Of a stretch of 64,000 nt of DNA, positions 1 to 9,953 are shown piece by piece. The DNA comes from Shewanella gaetbuli. Lineage in GTDB: Bacteria; Pseudomonadota; Gammaproteobacteria; Enterobacterales; Shewanellaceae. Below the pieces are notes generated by a model, which made no database searches, was not told the origin of the DNA, and was given only the letters and a program-made list of their open reading frames with translations. Position 1 is the stretch's first letter, and each line of letters opens with the position of its first letter. Both the position numbers and the translations under genes were made by a program. The stretch is taken from contig NZ_JAKIKP010000008.1 in the NCBI RefSeq assembly GCF_023284065.1, positions 62,001-126,000 on the forward strand, read 5' to 3'.

Positions 1-3
1 CTT

Positions 4-1194
4 ATGCAAAATATGGTTATTCTTGGAGCCACAGGTTCCATAGGTGCAAGTACCTTAAGCGTGATAGAGCAAAATGCTGAGCAGTATTCAGTTTATGCAT
101 TGGTTGCTCATTCTAGTGTCGATAAAATGCTCAAACTATGTGTTGCTCATCAACCCAAGTTTGCCCATATGGTCGATGAATTAGCAGCAAAACAGTTACA
201 AGATAAGTTACCTTCATCGTGTAAAACGCAAGTCACGAGCTCTGAGCAAGATTTAATTGCTTTGGTTACCCATGAAGATGTTGATACCGTTATGGCAGCT
301 ATTGTAGGCGCTGCTGGGCTTGTACCAACCTTTGCAGCAGTTAAAGCGGGTAAACGCATTCTATTAGCAAATAAAGAAGCGCTTGTGATGTCAGGTGAGT
401 TGTTTATGCAGACGGCGAAAGAGTCGGGGGCGACAATTTTACCGGTTGATAGTGAACATAATGCTATTTTTCAATGTATGCCTGAGTCGATTCAAACCAA
501 TTTAGGTTACTGTAATCTTGAAGACGATGGTGTCAGTCATATTTTATTAACCGGTTCAGGTGGACCGTTTTTAAATACTGAGTTGTCGGCTTTAGCATTA
601 ATGACTCCAGAGCAAGCATGTAACCACCCCAATTGGTCTATGGGTCGTAAAATTTCTGTAGATTCAGCGACAATGATGAATAAAGGCTTAGAATATATTG
701 AAGCCAAATGGTTATTTAATACCCATGTCGATCAATTAAAAGTGGTGATTCACCCTCAAAGTGTTATTCATTCAATGGTGCAATACAAAGATGGTTCTGT
801 GGTTGCGCAGATGGGAAATCCTGACATGCGCACACCTATTGCTCATTGTATGAGCTATCCACAGAGAATTTCTGCTGGTGTTGAACCTTTAGATTTTTTC
901 ACAGTCGGACAATTAAGCTTCATTGAGCCAGACTTTAATCGATTTCCTTGTTTGAAGTTAGCGATTGAAGCGTGTCAGCAAGGTCAAACAGCAACAACGG
1001 TGCTCAATGCCGCTAACGAAATTGCTGTGGATGCTTTTTTAAGTGGCCAAATTAAATTTACCGACATTGCTACCATAAATGAAAGGTGTTTAACCACTGT
1101 TAGCCCTTCAGCGGTCAACACGATTGAAGATATTCTTTATCTTGATGGTCTTTCGAGACAGCAAGCGACCCTTAACGTAAAAGCATTATTGTAG
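4..1194 (+). CDS. dxr: 1-deoxy-D-xylulose 5-phosphate reductoisomerase
   Basis: Cytoplasmic NADPH-dependent enzyme that turns 1-deoxy-D-xylulose 5-phosphate into 2-C-methyl-D-erythritol 4-phosphate, the committed step of the MEP isoprenoid pathway. The N-terminus carries the nucleotide-binding GATGSIG motif (residues 8-14). The metal-binding region reads PVDSEH, with D149 and E151, and a second ligand lies in [11 protein letters not shown] (E230); these match the E. coli enzyme. At 396 residues it is full length, and the ATG at position 4 aligns with known N-termini, so the gene appears complete although it touches the window edge. It is the first visible gene of a long envelope operon; rseP follows after 11 bases. 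The promoter lies outside the window. Confidence 0.97.
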   Translation: MQNMVILGATGSIGASTLSVIEQNAEQYSVYALVAHSSVDKMLKLCVAHQPKFAHMVDELAAKQLQDKLPSSCKTQVTSSEQDLIALVTHEDVDTVMAAIVGAAGLVPTFAAVKAGKRILLANKEALVMSGELFMQTAKESGATILPVDSEHNAIFQCMPESIQTNLGYCNLEDDGVSHILLTGSGGPFLNTELSALALMTPEQACNHPNWSMGRKISVDSATMMNKGLEYIEAKWLFNTHVDQLKVVIHPQSVIHSMVQYKDGSVVAQMGNPDMRTPIAHCMSYPQRISAGVEPLDFFTVGQLSFIEPDFNRFPCLKLAIEACQQGQTATTVLNAANEIAVDAFLSGQIKFTDIATINERCLTTVSPSAVNTIEDILYLDGLSRQQATLNVKALL

Positions 1195-1205
1195 TCAGGA
1201 GTATA

Positions 1206-2576
1206 ATGTTCGATTTTTTTTGGAATTTAGCTTCATTTATCGTCGCGCTAGGTATTTTGATTGCCGGTCATGAATATGGCCATTTTTGGGTAGCGAGAAA
1301 GTGTGGCGTAAAAGTAGAAAAATTCTCTATTGGATTTGGTAAAGCTATTTGGCGTAAAACGGGCAAAGATGGCACAGAATATGTCATAGCTATGATTCCG
1401 TTAGGTGGCTACGTCAAAATGCTTGATGAGCGAGTAGAGGATGTACCTGAACATTTAAAACACCAAGCATTTAACCGTAAAAATGTGTGGCAGCGTATTG
1501 CCATTGTTTCAGCAGGGCCTATCGCAAACTTTATTTTAGCGATTATCGCGTTATATGCGATGTATCTGATTGGTGTTCCTTCTATTAAGCCTGTCATTGA
1601 TACCACAACGGTCGGCTCACCTGCACAAGTCATTCAATTAGATGAGCCACATCAAGTGACGGCAGTAGCAGGGCAAAAGGTACGCAACTGGGAAGAGGTT
1701 AATTTAGCTCTAGTTGGGCAAATTGGCAGTGACAAATTTGATATTAGTGTTATGCCATTAAATACCCTAGCTGACCCAGAGCACGCTAGCAAAACATACA
1801 AATTAGATACCCGTAATTGGAGATTTGACCCTGAAAAAGAGTCGCCAATTACTGCATTAGGGCTGGGGATTTTTAGACCCGCTATCGATCCTGTTATTGC
1901 GGCAATTACGGCCAATAGCGCCGCTGAATTAGCAGGGCTTAAGGTCGGCGATAAAATATTAAATATCAATCAACAACCGTACAAAGATTGGAATGGTTTT
2001 GTTGATGTGGTACAAACATCTGCCAATAAGCAAATATCCATGACCGTTGAACGTCAAGGAGAAAGGTTAACCTTAGACGTGACCCCTCAGGCAATCGTTA
2101 ATGGTAAAGGTGAAGAGGTTGGCATTGTTGGTATTAGTCCTACGGCACCTCAGTGGCCTGAGAATATGCGCTTTGACTTAGAATATGGCATGATTGATTC
2201 GGTCACGGCGGCAGTGGATAAAACATGGCAACTGGTGGTTGTCAGTTTTAAAATGATCGGCAAACTATTTACTGGTGATGTGTCGGTAAAAAACTTAAGT
2301 GGTCCCATTTCAATTGCGCAAGGTGCTGGAACAAGTGCAACATATGGATTGGTTCATTTTCTTGGGTTTCTAGCATTAATCAGTGTTAACTTAGGTATTA
2401 TCAACTTAATGCCTTTACCAGTGTTAGATGGTGGACATTTACTGTATTACTTCGTTGAAGTGATTACTGGGAAGCCTGTACCTGAAAAGGTACAGGAAAT
2501 CGGATTCAGGTTTGGCGCAGCTCTGCTGCTAATGTTAATGAGTATTGCACTCTTTAACGATTTTGCCCGACTCTGA
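1206..2576 (+). CDS. rseP: Site-2 zinc metalloprotease RseP
   Basis: Inner-membrane intramembrane protease. In the sigma-E pathway RseP cuts anti-sigma factor RseA after DegS, and it also clears signal-peptide remnants. The zinc motif HEYGH sits at residues 22-26 inside the first membrane segment. The third ligand lies in the LDG motif of the C-terminal membrane region (D408, in PLPVLDGGH). Two PDZ domains occupy roughly residues 110-310, as usual for the gammaproteobacterial form. The length of 456 residues fits E. coli RseP (450). It lies between dxr and bamA, the conserved order. Assignment is by motif and synteny. Confidence 0.97.
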   Translation: MFDFFWNLASFIVALGILIAGHEYGHFWVARKCGVKVEKFSIGFGKAIWRKTGKDGTEYVIAMIPLGGYVKMLDERVEDVPEHLKHQAFNRKNVWQRIAIVSAGPIANFILAIIALYAMYLIGVPSIKPVIDTTTVGSPAQVIQLDEPHQVTAVAGQKVRNWEEVNLALVGQIGSDKFDISVMPLNTLADPEHASKTYKLDTRNWRFDPEKESPITALGLGIFRPAIDPVIAAITANSAAELAGLKVGDKILNINQQPYKDWNGFVDVVQTSANKQISMTVERQGERLTLDVTPQAIVNGKGEEVGIVGISPTAPQWPENMRFDLEYGMIDSVTAAVDKTWQLVVVSFKMIGKLFTGDVSVKNLSGPISIAQGAGTSATYGLVHFLGFLALISVNLGIINLMPLPVLDGGHLLYYFVEVITGKPVPEKVQEIGFRFGAALLLMLMSIALFNDFARL

Positions 2577-2607
2577 GCAAGGACAGACAAATAATTAGAA
2601 GTGCTCT

Positions 2608-5091
2608 ATGAGATTGAATAAACTTTTTGCCTCGATGTTATTCGTCGGCGCGTCTTTTGCGGGGAATGGTTGGGCAAATACATTCCAACCTTTTGAAGTC
2701 ACAGACATTCAAGTTGAAGGTCTACAACGTGTAGCATTAGGAGCTGCACTGCTAAATTTACCGGTGAAAGTCGGCGATACAGTTGATCAAGTAAAGATAC
2801 AACAAGCGATAAAAAGCTTATACGCTTCAACCAACTTTGAAAACATCAGTATTAGCCATGAAGATGGCATACTTTATGTTGCCGTAAAAGAGCGCCCCAC
2901 AATTAGTGCGGTGACCTTTGAAGGAAACAAAGACATCAAAGATGAACAGTTACAAGAGAGTTTGGACGGTTCAGGTGTAAAAATTGGTGAATCTTTAGAC
3001 CGCACTATGTTGTCGGGTATTGAAAAAGGCCTACAAGATTTTTATTACGGTGTGGGTAAATATGGCGCTAAAGTGGAAGCGCAGGTTATTAACTTACCTC
3101 GTAACCGTGTGGAGTTAAAATTTAACTTTACTGAAGGTTTGGCGGCTGAAATTCGCCAAATTAACGTGGTAGGTAATACTGTTTTCACCGATTCTGAATT
3201 AATCAGCATGCTAGAGTTGAAAGACTTTGTGGCATGGTGGGACTTATTTGGTGAACGTCGTTATCAAAAGCAAAAATTACAAGCCGATTTAGAAACCATC
3301 AAAACCTTTTACCACAATCAAGGCTATATTCGTTTTGATGTAACTTCTACTCAAGTTGCGATGACGCCAGACCGTAAAGGTTTATACATCACCATTAACG
3401 TTGATGAAGGTGAAAAGTATAAGGTCAAAGAAGTTAATTTAACCGGCGACCTGATGGGCCGCGAAGAATTAATGAATGCCATTTTGCCGATCAAAGCCGG
3501 CAACATGTATAACGGTGCAGATGTTACCTATACAGAAGAAATGTATAGCAAATATTTAGGCCGTTTTGGTTACGCTTATCCAGAAGTGAAAACCTACCCT
3601 GAAATTAATGACGAAACGAAAGAAGTGGTTTTGAATGTTAATATCAATCCAGGCAAACGCGTTTATGTTCGCAGTATTAACTTTTCAGGTAATACGGTCA
3701 CTAAAGATGAAGTTATGCGTCGTGAATTACGCCAAATGGAAGGTGCATGGCTTAATTCTGCTCAAATTGAACAGTCAAAAGCGCGTTTAAACCGTTTAGG
3801 TTACTTTGAAACCGTTGATACCGAAACTATTCAAGTTCCTGGAAGTGATGACTTAGTTGATGTTGCTGTTAGCGTAAAAGAGCAGCCATCTGGTTCATTT
3901 AATGCGGGTGTCGGTTATGGTACTGAGTCGGGAGTTAGCTTACAGTTTGGTGTTGAGCAAAGTAACTTCTTAGGTTCTGGTAACCAAGCAGGGATTAATA
4001 TCAACACCAATAAATACTCTAAGAGTGCTAATATCTCTTATACCGACCCTTATTTCACCAAAGACGGTGTGAGCTTAGGCGGCAGTCTTTATTGGAATGA
4101 GTTTGACGCTAATGAAGCGAACCTTGAACGATATAAAAACAAATCTTATGGTGTGGCACTTAACTCAGGTTTCCCGATTAACGAATACAACCGTTTAAAC
4201 GGCGGTATTGGTTTCCGTCATAATACGATTTCTGAAATTTCGGCTTATGAGCAAGCATTGCGTTTCTATAATGTTTATCGCGCGAGTGATGATCCTGATG
4301 CCGATTTAAGTTTTAACAACTTTGAATTAAATGCCGGTTGGTATAGAAGTACGCTTAACCGTGGAACATTCCCAACTAATGGTTCGTCACAACGTTTGAG
4401 CGGTAAAATGACCGTTCCGGGTTCTGATTTACAGTACTTTAAAACAGATTTTGATACTAATTTCTATTTCCCAATAAACCGCAAACATAGCTTTGTATTA
4501 TTAACTCGCGCACGTATTGGTTATGCAAACGGTTATGGCAAGTTTAATCAGAATGATCAGATTCTACCGTTTTGGGAGAACTATTATTCAGGGGGAAGTA
4601 GCTCATTACGTGGCTTTAAATCTAACTCAGTAGGCCCTCGTTCATTCTATCTTATTCGAGGTAGTGAGAACTGTGCGCCAGATCCTTCTGGTGACGGCTG
4701 TAGCTTACCGGGTGAGCCAAACGAGATTCAAATTAGCCAAGGTCGCTCAATCGGTGGTAACGCCATTGCAACGGCGAGCCTTGAGTTAATTGTCCCAACC
4801 CCATTCTTAGATGAAGCTTACACTAACTCTGTTCGTACCAGTTTCTTCGTGGATGCAGGTAATGTATGGGACACTGAGTTTGACTATGACTCATATCGTA
4901 CCTTACCCGCTGAAGAATTTGAAAAGCTTGAAGACTACAGTGACGCAGCTCGCATCCGTGCTTCATGGGGTATGAGTGTGCAGTGGTTATCGCCAATGGG
5001 TCCAATGGTATTTAGCTTAGCTTGGCCTATTAAAGAATACGAAGATGATGAAACTGAGATTTTCTCGTTCAACATTGGTAAAACATTCTAA
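2608..5091 (+). CDS. bamA: Outer membrane protein assembly factor BamA
   Basis: Central subunit of the BAM complex, which folds and inserts beta-barrel proteins into the outer membrane. The protein starts with a signal peptide (about residues 1-23, ending near GWA). Five POTRA domains follow (about 24-425), then a 16-strand Omp85 barrel. The loop-6 motif LRGF is present (in SSLRGFKSN), and the chain ends in an aromatic residue (IGKTF), as expected of an outer-membrane beta signal. Length is 827 residues against 810 in E. coli. The signal peptide of skp begins 55 bases after the stop codon. Confidence 0.97.
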   Translation: MRLNKLFASMLFVGASFAGNGWANTFQPFEVTDIQVEGLQRVALGAALLNLPVKVGDTVDQVKIQQAIKSLYASTNFENISISHEDGILYVAVKERPTISAVTFEGNKDIKDEQLQESLDGSGVKIGESLDRTMLSGIEKGLQDFYYGVGKYGAKVEAQVINLPRNRVELKFNFTEGLAAEIRQINVVGNTVFTDSELISMLELKDFVAWWDLFGERRYQKQKLQADLETIKTFYHNQGYIRFDVTSTQVAMTPDRKGLYITINVDEGEKYKVKEVNLTGDLMGREELMNAILPIKAGNMYNGADVTYTEEMYSKYLGRFGYAYPEVKTYPEINDETKEVVLNVNINPGKRVYVRSINFSGNTVTKDEVMRRELRQMEGAWLNSAQIEQSKARLNRLGYFETVDTETIQVPGSDDLVDVAVSVKEQPSGSFNAGVGYGTESGVSLQFGVEQSNFLGSGNQAGININTNKYSKSANISYTDPYFTKDGVSLGGSLYWNEFDANEANLERYKNKSYGVALNSGFPINEYNRLNGGIGFRHNTISEISAYEQALRFYNVYRASDDPDADLSFNNFELNAGWYRSTLNRGTFPTNGSSQRLSGKMTVPGSDLQYFKTDFDTNFYFPINRKHSFVLLTRARIGYANGYGKFNQNDQILPFWENYYSGGSSSLRGFKSNSVGPRSFYLIRGSENCAPDPSGDGCSLPGEPNEIQISQGRSIGGNAIATASLELIVPTPFLDEAYTNSVRTSFFVDAGNVWDTEFDYDSYRTLPAEEFEKLEDYSDAARIRASWGMSVQWLSPMGPMVFSLAWPIKEYEDDETEIFSFNIGKTF

Positions 5092-5146
5092 AACAAATAA
5101 CATCAGCAGCTTTGCTGAAAAATTAACTATATTTAAGGAGTTTACT

Positions 5147-5653
5147 TTGAAAAAGATCGTCAATCGCACATTAGTGACATTAGCATTTTTGGCCGCACCT
5201 ATGATGGCACAGGCTGAAAAAATTGCCGTTGTTGATATGGGCGGAGTATTTGAGCAACTTCCTCAACGTGAGCAAACTTCACAAGCATTAAAAGCTGAGT
5301 TTGGTGACCGTGTTGCTGAAGTACAAAAGATGCAAGATGAAATGCGTGGTTTAGTTGAGAAGCAACAACGTGATGGTGCGTTAATGAGCGACGCACAAAA
5401 AACAGAACTTGTTCGCAAAATGGAATCATTAAAGTCTGATTTCCAACTTAAAGGCAAAGCGCTTGATGAAGACATGCGTCGTCGTCAAGGTGAAGAGCAA
5501 AACAAACTTTTAGTCCAAGTTCAAAAAGCAATTAATGCCATTGCTGAGAAAGAAGGCTATGACATGGTATTACAAAGTGGTGCAGTTATTTATGTAAAAC
5601 CACAAGCTGATATCAGTGCAAAAGTTGTTGAAGCACTTAGCAAAGCTAACTAA
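5147..5653 (+). CDS. skp: Periplasmic chaperone Skp/OmpH
   Basis: Periplasmic holdase that carries unfolded outer-membrane proteins to BAM. I place the start at TTG 5147, preceded by AAGGAG at 5135-5140. It opens MKKIVNRTLVTLAF, a proper signal peptide cleaved after AQA, and gives 168 residues. A longer reading from 5045 would overlap the end of bamA by 47 bases and bury the signal peptide, so I reject it. The mature chain is charged, helical and coiled-coil forming (about residues 45-125), typical of the Skp tentacles. It sits between bamA and lpxD as in other gammaproteobacteria. Confidence 0.95.
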   Translation: MKKIVNRTLVTLAFLAAPMMAQAEKIAVVDMGGVFEQLPQREQTSQALKAEFGDRVAEVQKMQDEMRGLVEKQQRDGALMSDAQKTELVRKMESLKSDFQLKGKALDEDMRRRQGEEQNKLLVQVQKAINAIAEKEGYDMVLQSGAVIYVKPQADISAKVVEALSKAN

Positions 5654-5676
5654 GCCAGTAAAGTAAGGCAAAATTT

Positions 5677-6699
5677 ATGCAGCAAATGACTTTAAAAGAA
5701 GTAGGCCTGTTATTAAATGCTGTTGTACAGGGAGATGACTCGCAAGTTATCTCCAGTGTTGCAACACTTGAAGATGCCATAGAAGGCCAACTTTCTTTTC
5801 TAGCCAACAGTAAATACCGTGCACAGCTCGAACAAACTCAAGCAACCGCGGTATTAATGACTGAACAAAATGCTCAAGACTATAAGGGTACGGCAATTAT
5901 TTTAGCTGACCCTTATGTCGGTTTTGCGCGCATTGCGCAACAGCTAGATACTACCCCGGCAGCAGCGCAAGGGATTCATCCAAGTGCATTTATCGACCCT
6001 ACCGCCCAGTTAGGTGATAATGTTTCTATTGGAGCCAATGCAGTGATTGCTGCGAACGTTATATTAAGTGATAACGTTCAGATTGGCGCCGGAACGGTTG
6101 TCGGTGAATCGTCAATAATTGGCCAAAATACTCGTTTATGGGCTAATGTTACCGTATACCATGATGTTCATATTGGGATGAATTGCATTGTGCACTCTGC
6201 TAGTGTGATTGGGTCTGATGGCTTTGGATATGCTAATGAGCGCGGTACTTGGATAAAAATCCCGCAAACAGGCGGTGTCCGAATTGGTAATAATGTTGAA
6301 ATTGGTGCTTGTACTAGCATTGACCGTGGTGCTTTATCACATACAGAAATACATGATGGTGTGATAATCGATAACCAAGTTCAAGTGGCTCATAATGCCA
6401 TTATAGGAATGAACACGGCTATCGCGGGAAGTACGACTATTGCTGGTAGTACCGAAATAGGCAAATATTGCATTATTGGTGGTAATTCAGCCGTCGCGGG
6501 CCATATCAAAGTGGCTGATGGTGTACACATTAGCGGTGGCACCAATGTGACGAGTGTCATCCGTGAAAAAGGCGTCTACTCATCAGCAACTGTTGCAACG
6601 GAAAACAAACTTTGGCGACGTAATACCGTCAGATTCCGTCAGTTAGATGATTTATTTTCTCGAGTTAAACAGCTTGAGAATGCGCAAAAACAAGATTAA
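5677..6699 (+). CDS. lpxD: UDP-3-O-acylglucosamine N-acyltransferase LpxD
   Basis: Third enzyme of lipid A synthesis: transfers a 3-hydroxyacyl chain from acyl carrier protein to the 2-amino group of UDP-3-O-acylglucosamine. An N-terminal uridine-binding domain (about 1-100) precedes a left-handed beta helix made of hexapeptide repeats (about 105-310). A C-terminal helix follows. The catalytic histidine is H239 in the motif QVAHNAI, the same number as in E. coli. Length is 340 residues (E. coli 341). It lies 23 bases after skp and before fabZ. Confidence 0.97.
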   Translation: MQQMTLKEVGLLLNAVVQGDDSQVISSVATLEDAIEGQLSFLANSKYRAQLEQTQATAVLMTEQNAQDYKGTAIILADPYVGFARIAQQLDTTPAAAQGIHPSAFIDPTAQLGDNVSIGANAVIAANVILSDNVQIGAGTVVGESSIIGQNTRLWANVTVYHDVHIGMNCIVHSASVIGSDGFGYANERGTWIKIPQTGGVRIGNNVEIGACTSIDRGALSHTEIHDGVIIDNQVQVAHNAIIGMNTAIAGSTTIAGSTEIGKYCIIGGNSAVAGHIKVADGVHISGGTNVTSVIREKGVYSSATVATENKLWRRNTVRFRQLDDLFSRVKQLENAQKQD

Positions 6700-6744
6700 T
6701 AGTTTATAAACTGAATCTCATTGAACCTTATTAAGGAAACAAGA

Positions 6745-7206
6745 GTGTCGAACGAATTGAACACAATGGATATTAAAGAAATTCTGAAATATCTTCCTCA
6801 TAGATATCCATTTCTATTGATAGACCGCGTATTAGATTACACCGTTGGTGAGCAATTGCATGCCATCAAAAATGTGACTATCAATGAACCTTTTTTTCAA
6901 GGCCACTTTCCAGTACAACCGGTAATGCCTGGAGTACTTATTTTAGAAGCAATGGCCCAAGCAACGGGTTTACTTGCGTTTAAAACCATGAGTACAGAGC
7001 CTTCTCCAGATGTATTGTATTATTTTGCGGGTATTGATAAAGCACGTTTTAAACGTGTTGTTGAACCCGGTGACCAGATTCATTTTCACGTCAAAATGAT
7101 CAAAGAACGTCGTGGTATAGGCGTGTTTGAAGGTGAAGCTCGAGTTGATGGTGAAGTCGTGTGCTCTGCTGAAATAATGTGTGCCAGAAGAGAGATTCAA
7201 AAGTGA
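6745..7206 (+). CDS. fabZ: 3-hydroxyacyl-[acyl-carrier-protein] dehydratase FabZ
   Basis: Cytoplasmic hot-dog-fold dehydratase that converts 3-hydroxyacyl-ACP to trans-2-enoyl-ACP in fatty acid elongation. Catalytic residues are H54 (in FQGHFP) and E68 (in LILEAMAQ), matching the E. coli numbering. The start chosen is GTG 6745, with AAGGAA at 6733-6738 a normal distance upstream. An in-frame TTG at 6721 would add eight residues and place the Shine-Dalgarno sequence inside the gene. The product is 153 residues. Its stop overlaps the lpxA start, which suggests translational coupling between fatty acid and lipid A synthesis. Confidence 0.96.
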   Translation: MSNELNTMDIKEILKYLPHRYPFLLIDRVLDYTVGEQLHAIKNVTINEPFFQGHFPVQPVMPGVLILEAMAQATGLLAFKTMSTEPSPDVLYYFAGIDKARFKRVVEPGDQIHFHVKMIKERRGIGVFEGEARVDGEVVCSAEIMCARREIQK

Positions 7207-7973
7207 TTGATAAATTAGCGTACGTTCACCCTGATGCAAAAATTGGCAACAATGTCACCATTGGGCCTTGGACTTATATCGGTGCTGATGTTGAGATTGG
7301 CGATGATACTTGGATAAGCTCACATGTGGTAGTTAAAGGTCCAACAGTTATTGGTAAAGGTAATCGCATTTTCCAATTTGCATCTGTTGGCGAAGAATGC
7401 CAAGACAAAAAATATGCCGGTGAACCCACACGTCTAATTATGGGTGATAATAATATTGTTCGTGAGTCAGTGACGATTCATCGTGGTACGGTTCAAGACA
7501 ATAGCGAAACGCGTATTGGTTCGAATAACTTATTTATGGCTTATGTGCATATCGCCCACGATTGCGTGGTAGGAAATCACGTTATTATGGCTAATAATGC
7601 ATCGATTGCTGGCCATGTTCATGTTGATGATCATGTTATTTTAGGTGGTATGACAGGCGTACATCAGTTTGTAAAAATTGGATCACATGCCTTTACAGCA
7701 GGATCTTCAACGGTATTCCAAGATGTTCCACCATTTGTTATGGCTGCAGGGACTCCCGCGATACCAAGAGGTCTTAATGTTGAAGGACTTAAGCGTAGAG
7801 GCTTCAGCAAAGAAACCCAGCATGCTATTCGCCGCACTTATAAAGCACTTTATCGTAAGAATTTAACCATTGAAGAAGCATTAGCAGAAATTAAAACTGA
7901 TGCTGAAAATGAACCGCATGTTCAATCAATGGTTGATTTTATTACCGGTTCTTCTCGTGGCATTATTCGATAA
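7203..7973 (+). CDS. lpxA: UDP-N-acetylglucosamine O-acyltransferase LpxA
   Basis: First enzyme of lipid A synthesis, adding a 3-hydroxyacyl chain from ACP to the 3-OH of UDP-GlcNAc. The left-handed beta helix of hexapeptide repeats covers residues 5-180, and a helical C-terminal domain follows. The catalytic histidine is H119 in HIAHDC (E. coli H125). The start is GTG 7203, which overlaps the fabZ stop in a GTGA arrangement; the resulting N-terminus [10 protein letters not shown] aligns with the family. A GAAGAGAG stretch just upstream can serve as ribosome binding site. A start at 7179 would add eight residues lacking family similarity. Length is 256 residues. Confidence 0.96.
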   Translation: MIDKLAYVHPDAKIGNNVTIGPWTYIGADVEIGDDTWISSHVVVKGPTVIGKGNRIFQFASVGEECQDKKYAGEPTRLIMGDNNIVRESVTIHRGTVQDNSETRIGSNNLFMAYVHIAHDCVVGNHVIMANNASIAGHVHVDDHVILGGMTGVHQFVKIGSHAFTAGSSTVFQDVPPFVMAAGTPAIPRGLNVEGLKRRGFSKETQHAIRRTYKALYRKNLTIEEALAEIKTDAENEPHVQSMVDFITGSSRGIIR

Positions 7974-7981
7974 GCAATCTC

Positions 7982-9127
7982 ATGAGTGATCATTCCCCTC
8001 GTATTTTTGCCATGGTCGCCGGAGAAATCTCCGGCGATATTCTTGGTGCAGGTTTAATTAAATCATTAAAGCAACGCTACCCTGATGCACAATTTGTCGG
8101 CATTGGTGGTCCTCGCATGGATGAATTAGGATTTCAATCTTGGTTTTCGTATGAAGAGTTAGCGGTAATGGGGCTAGTGGAAGTGTTATCTCGCTTGCCT
8201 CGATTGCTCAAAGTGCGTTCGAGTTTGATTGAGAAAATTGTCGATATTAACCCTGATTGTTTTATTGGAATCGATGCGCCTGATTTTAATATTGGCCTAG
8301 AGCTTAAACTGAAAAATAAGGGCATTAAAACGGTTCATTACGTTAGTCCATCTGTGTGGGCATGGCGCCCAAAACGAATTTTCAAAATAGCCAAAGCCAC
8401 TAATATGGTGTTGTCTTTATTGCCGTTTGAGAAAGCTTTTTATGATAAGCATCAAGTTCCTTGTACTTTTGTTGGTCATACTTTAGCGGATGATATTCCG
8501 CTTGTTAGTGACAAGCTGAATGCTAGAAAACAGCTTAACTTAGATTTGAATGCCGAATACTTGGCTGTATTGCCAGGCTCTCGTGGTGGTGAGCTTAAAC
8601 AATTGGCTGAACCATTTGTTAAAGCCGCGCAATTGGTCAAAAATCATTACCCAGATATTAAAATTGTCACTCCATTGGTGAATGAAGCAAGGAAAGCTCA
8701 GTTCCTCACAGCCTTAGCAGAACATGCGCCAGATTTAGACGTAGAATTAGTTGAAGGGCAATCACGTGAAGTTATGGCGGCAGCTGATTGTATTTTACTG
8801 GCATCAGGCACGGCAACATTAGAGGCAATGTTAATTAAACGCCCTATGGTGGTGGCTTATCGAGTTAGTCCAATCACTTATGCCATTGCAAAGCGGATGA
8901 TGTTGGTTAGTAATTATTCATTACCTAATTTATTGGCCAATGACACTATAGTGCCAGAATTGATCCAAGAAGACTGTCAGCCACAATTGATTGCCAACGA
9001 AGTGATAAAACAACTGGATGTAGACTTTGCACCTTTATTAAATCAATTCACTCAAATACATAATCAAATTCGTTGTGATGCCAGTGAGCGTGCCGCTGAT
9101 GCCGTAGTTGAGTTGATTACCAAGTAA
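7982..9127 (+). CDS. lpxB: Lipid-A-disaccharide synthase LpxB
   Basis: GT19 glycosyltransferase at the inner face of the inner membrane. It joins UDP-2,3-diacylglucosamine and lipid X to form the beta-1,6 lipid A disaccharide. The N-terminal GEISGD motif (about residues 14-19) and the region [13 protein letters not shown] are characteristic. The donor-site motif LPGSRGGE sits near residue 200 and the SGTATLE motif near 280. Length is 381 residues, as in E. coli (382). The start ATG lies 8 bases after the lpxA stop. Confidence 0.97.
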   Translation: MSDHSPRIFAMVAGEISGDILGAGLIKSLKQRYPDAQFVGIGGPRMDELGFQSWFSYEELAVMGLVEVLSRLPRLLKVRSSLIEKIVDINPDCFIGIDAPDFNIGLELKLKNKGIKTVHYVSPSVWAWRPKRIFKIAKATNMVLSLLPFEKAFYDKHQVPCTFVGHTLADDIPLVSDKLNARKQLNLDLNAEYLAVLPGSRGGELKQLAEPFVKAAQLVKNHYPDIKIVTPLVNEARKAQFLTALAEHAPDLDVELVEGQSREVMAAADCILLASGTATLEAMLIKRPMVVAYRVSPITYAIAKRMMLVSNYSLPNLLANDTIVPELIQEDCQPQLIANEVIKQLDVDFAPLLNQFTQIHNQIRCDASERAADAVVELITK

Positions 9128-9176
9128 GTAACCCCGTGGCACTTTTAGCCGCCATCATAGTCAATAGTGAGTTTAC

Positions 9177-9812
9177 ATGTTTAATGCCAATTTACCTGTG
9201 GTGATAAAAAACATTACCCCTGAACAAGTTCAGCAAGTTTCCATTGGTTTAGTGGCTGGCGTTGATGAAGTGGGGCGTGGGCCGTTAGTAGGTGATGTGG
9301 TAACGGCTGCTGTAATACTTGACCCAGCTAAGCCTATTGAAGGCTTAAACGACTCTAAAAAGTTGACTGAAAAACGCCGTAATGTGCTTTATCAACAAAT
9401 ATTAGAGAACGCACTTGCTGTGAGTGTAGGGCGTGCGACACCAGCTGAAATTGATCAACTTAATATTCTACATGCCACCATGTTAGCAATGCAGCGAGCT
9501 GTTGCAGGTTTGACTATTACTCCAGAATCGGTATTGGTAGATGGTAATCGAGTGCCTGATTTTGGTATACAAGCTCATGCAGTGATTAAAGGCGATGGTT
9601 TAGTGCCTTGTATTAGTGCCGCTTCAATTATCGCCAAAGTGGTACGCGATAAAGAAATGGAACAGCTAGATGCACAGTATCCTCAATATGGTTTTGCTAA
9701 ACATAAAGGCTACCCGACCAAAGCGCATTTCGAGGCACTGGCTCAGTTCGGCGTATTAGAGCAACATAGAAAAAGTTTCAAACCCGTTGCTGAGTGTATT
9801 GCTAAACGCTAA
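9177..9812 (+). CDS. rnhB: Ribonuclease HII
   Basis: Cleaves the RNA strand of RNA/DNA hybrids and nicks at single ribonucleotides embedded in DNA. The signature [10 protein letters not shown] includes the first two acidic metal ligands (D30, E31). The motif [10 protein letters not shown] and a later VDGNRVPD follow as expected. Length is 211 residues. It lies 49 bases after lpxB and before dnaE, the conserved order. Confidence 0.95.
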   Translation: MFNANLPVVIKNITPEQVQQVSIGLVAGVDEVGRGPLVGDVVTAAVILDPAKPIEGLNDSKKLTEKRRNVLYQQILENALAVSVGRATPAEIDQLNILHATMLAMQRAVAGLTITPESVLVDGNRVPDFGIQAHAVIKGDGLVPCISAASIIAKVVRDKEMEQLDAQYPQYGFAKHKGYPTKAHFEALAQFGVLEQHRKSFKPVAECIAKR

Positions 9813-9953
9813 GTCATTCGCCAATTAAGCTGACTATTTCTGAAGTTTTTATTGCCTTTAACCTGAATTCATTGGCAGCAAAATGAATGTTTGTTAGTCT
9901 GTTGTTCAGTTTGAAATTCTCATCATTTTTTACCTTCAAAGAATAAGAATATT

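Noticed and set aside
5045..5146. Upstream extension of skp overlapping bamA
   Set aside because: It would hide the signal peptide inside the protein; TTG 5147 with AAGGAG upstream fits far better.
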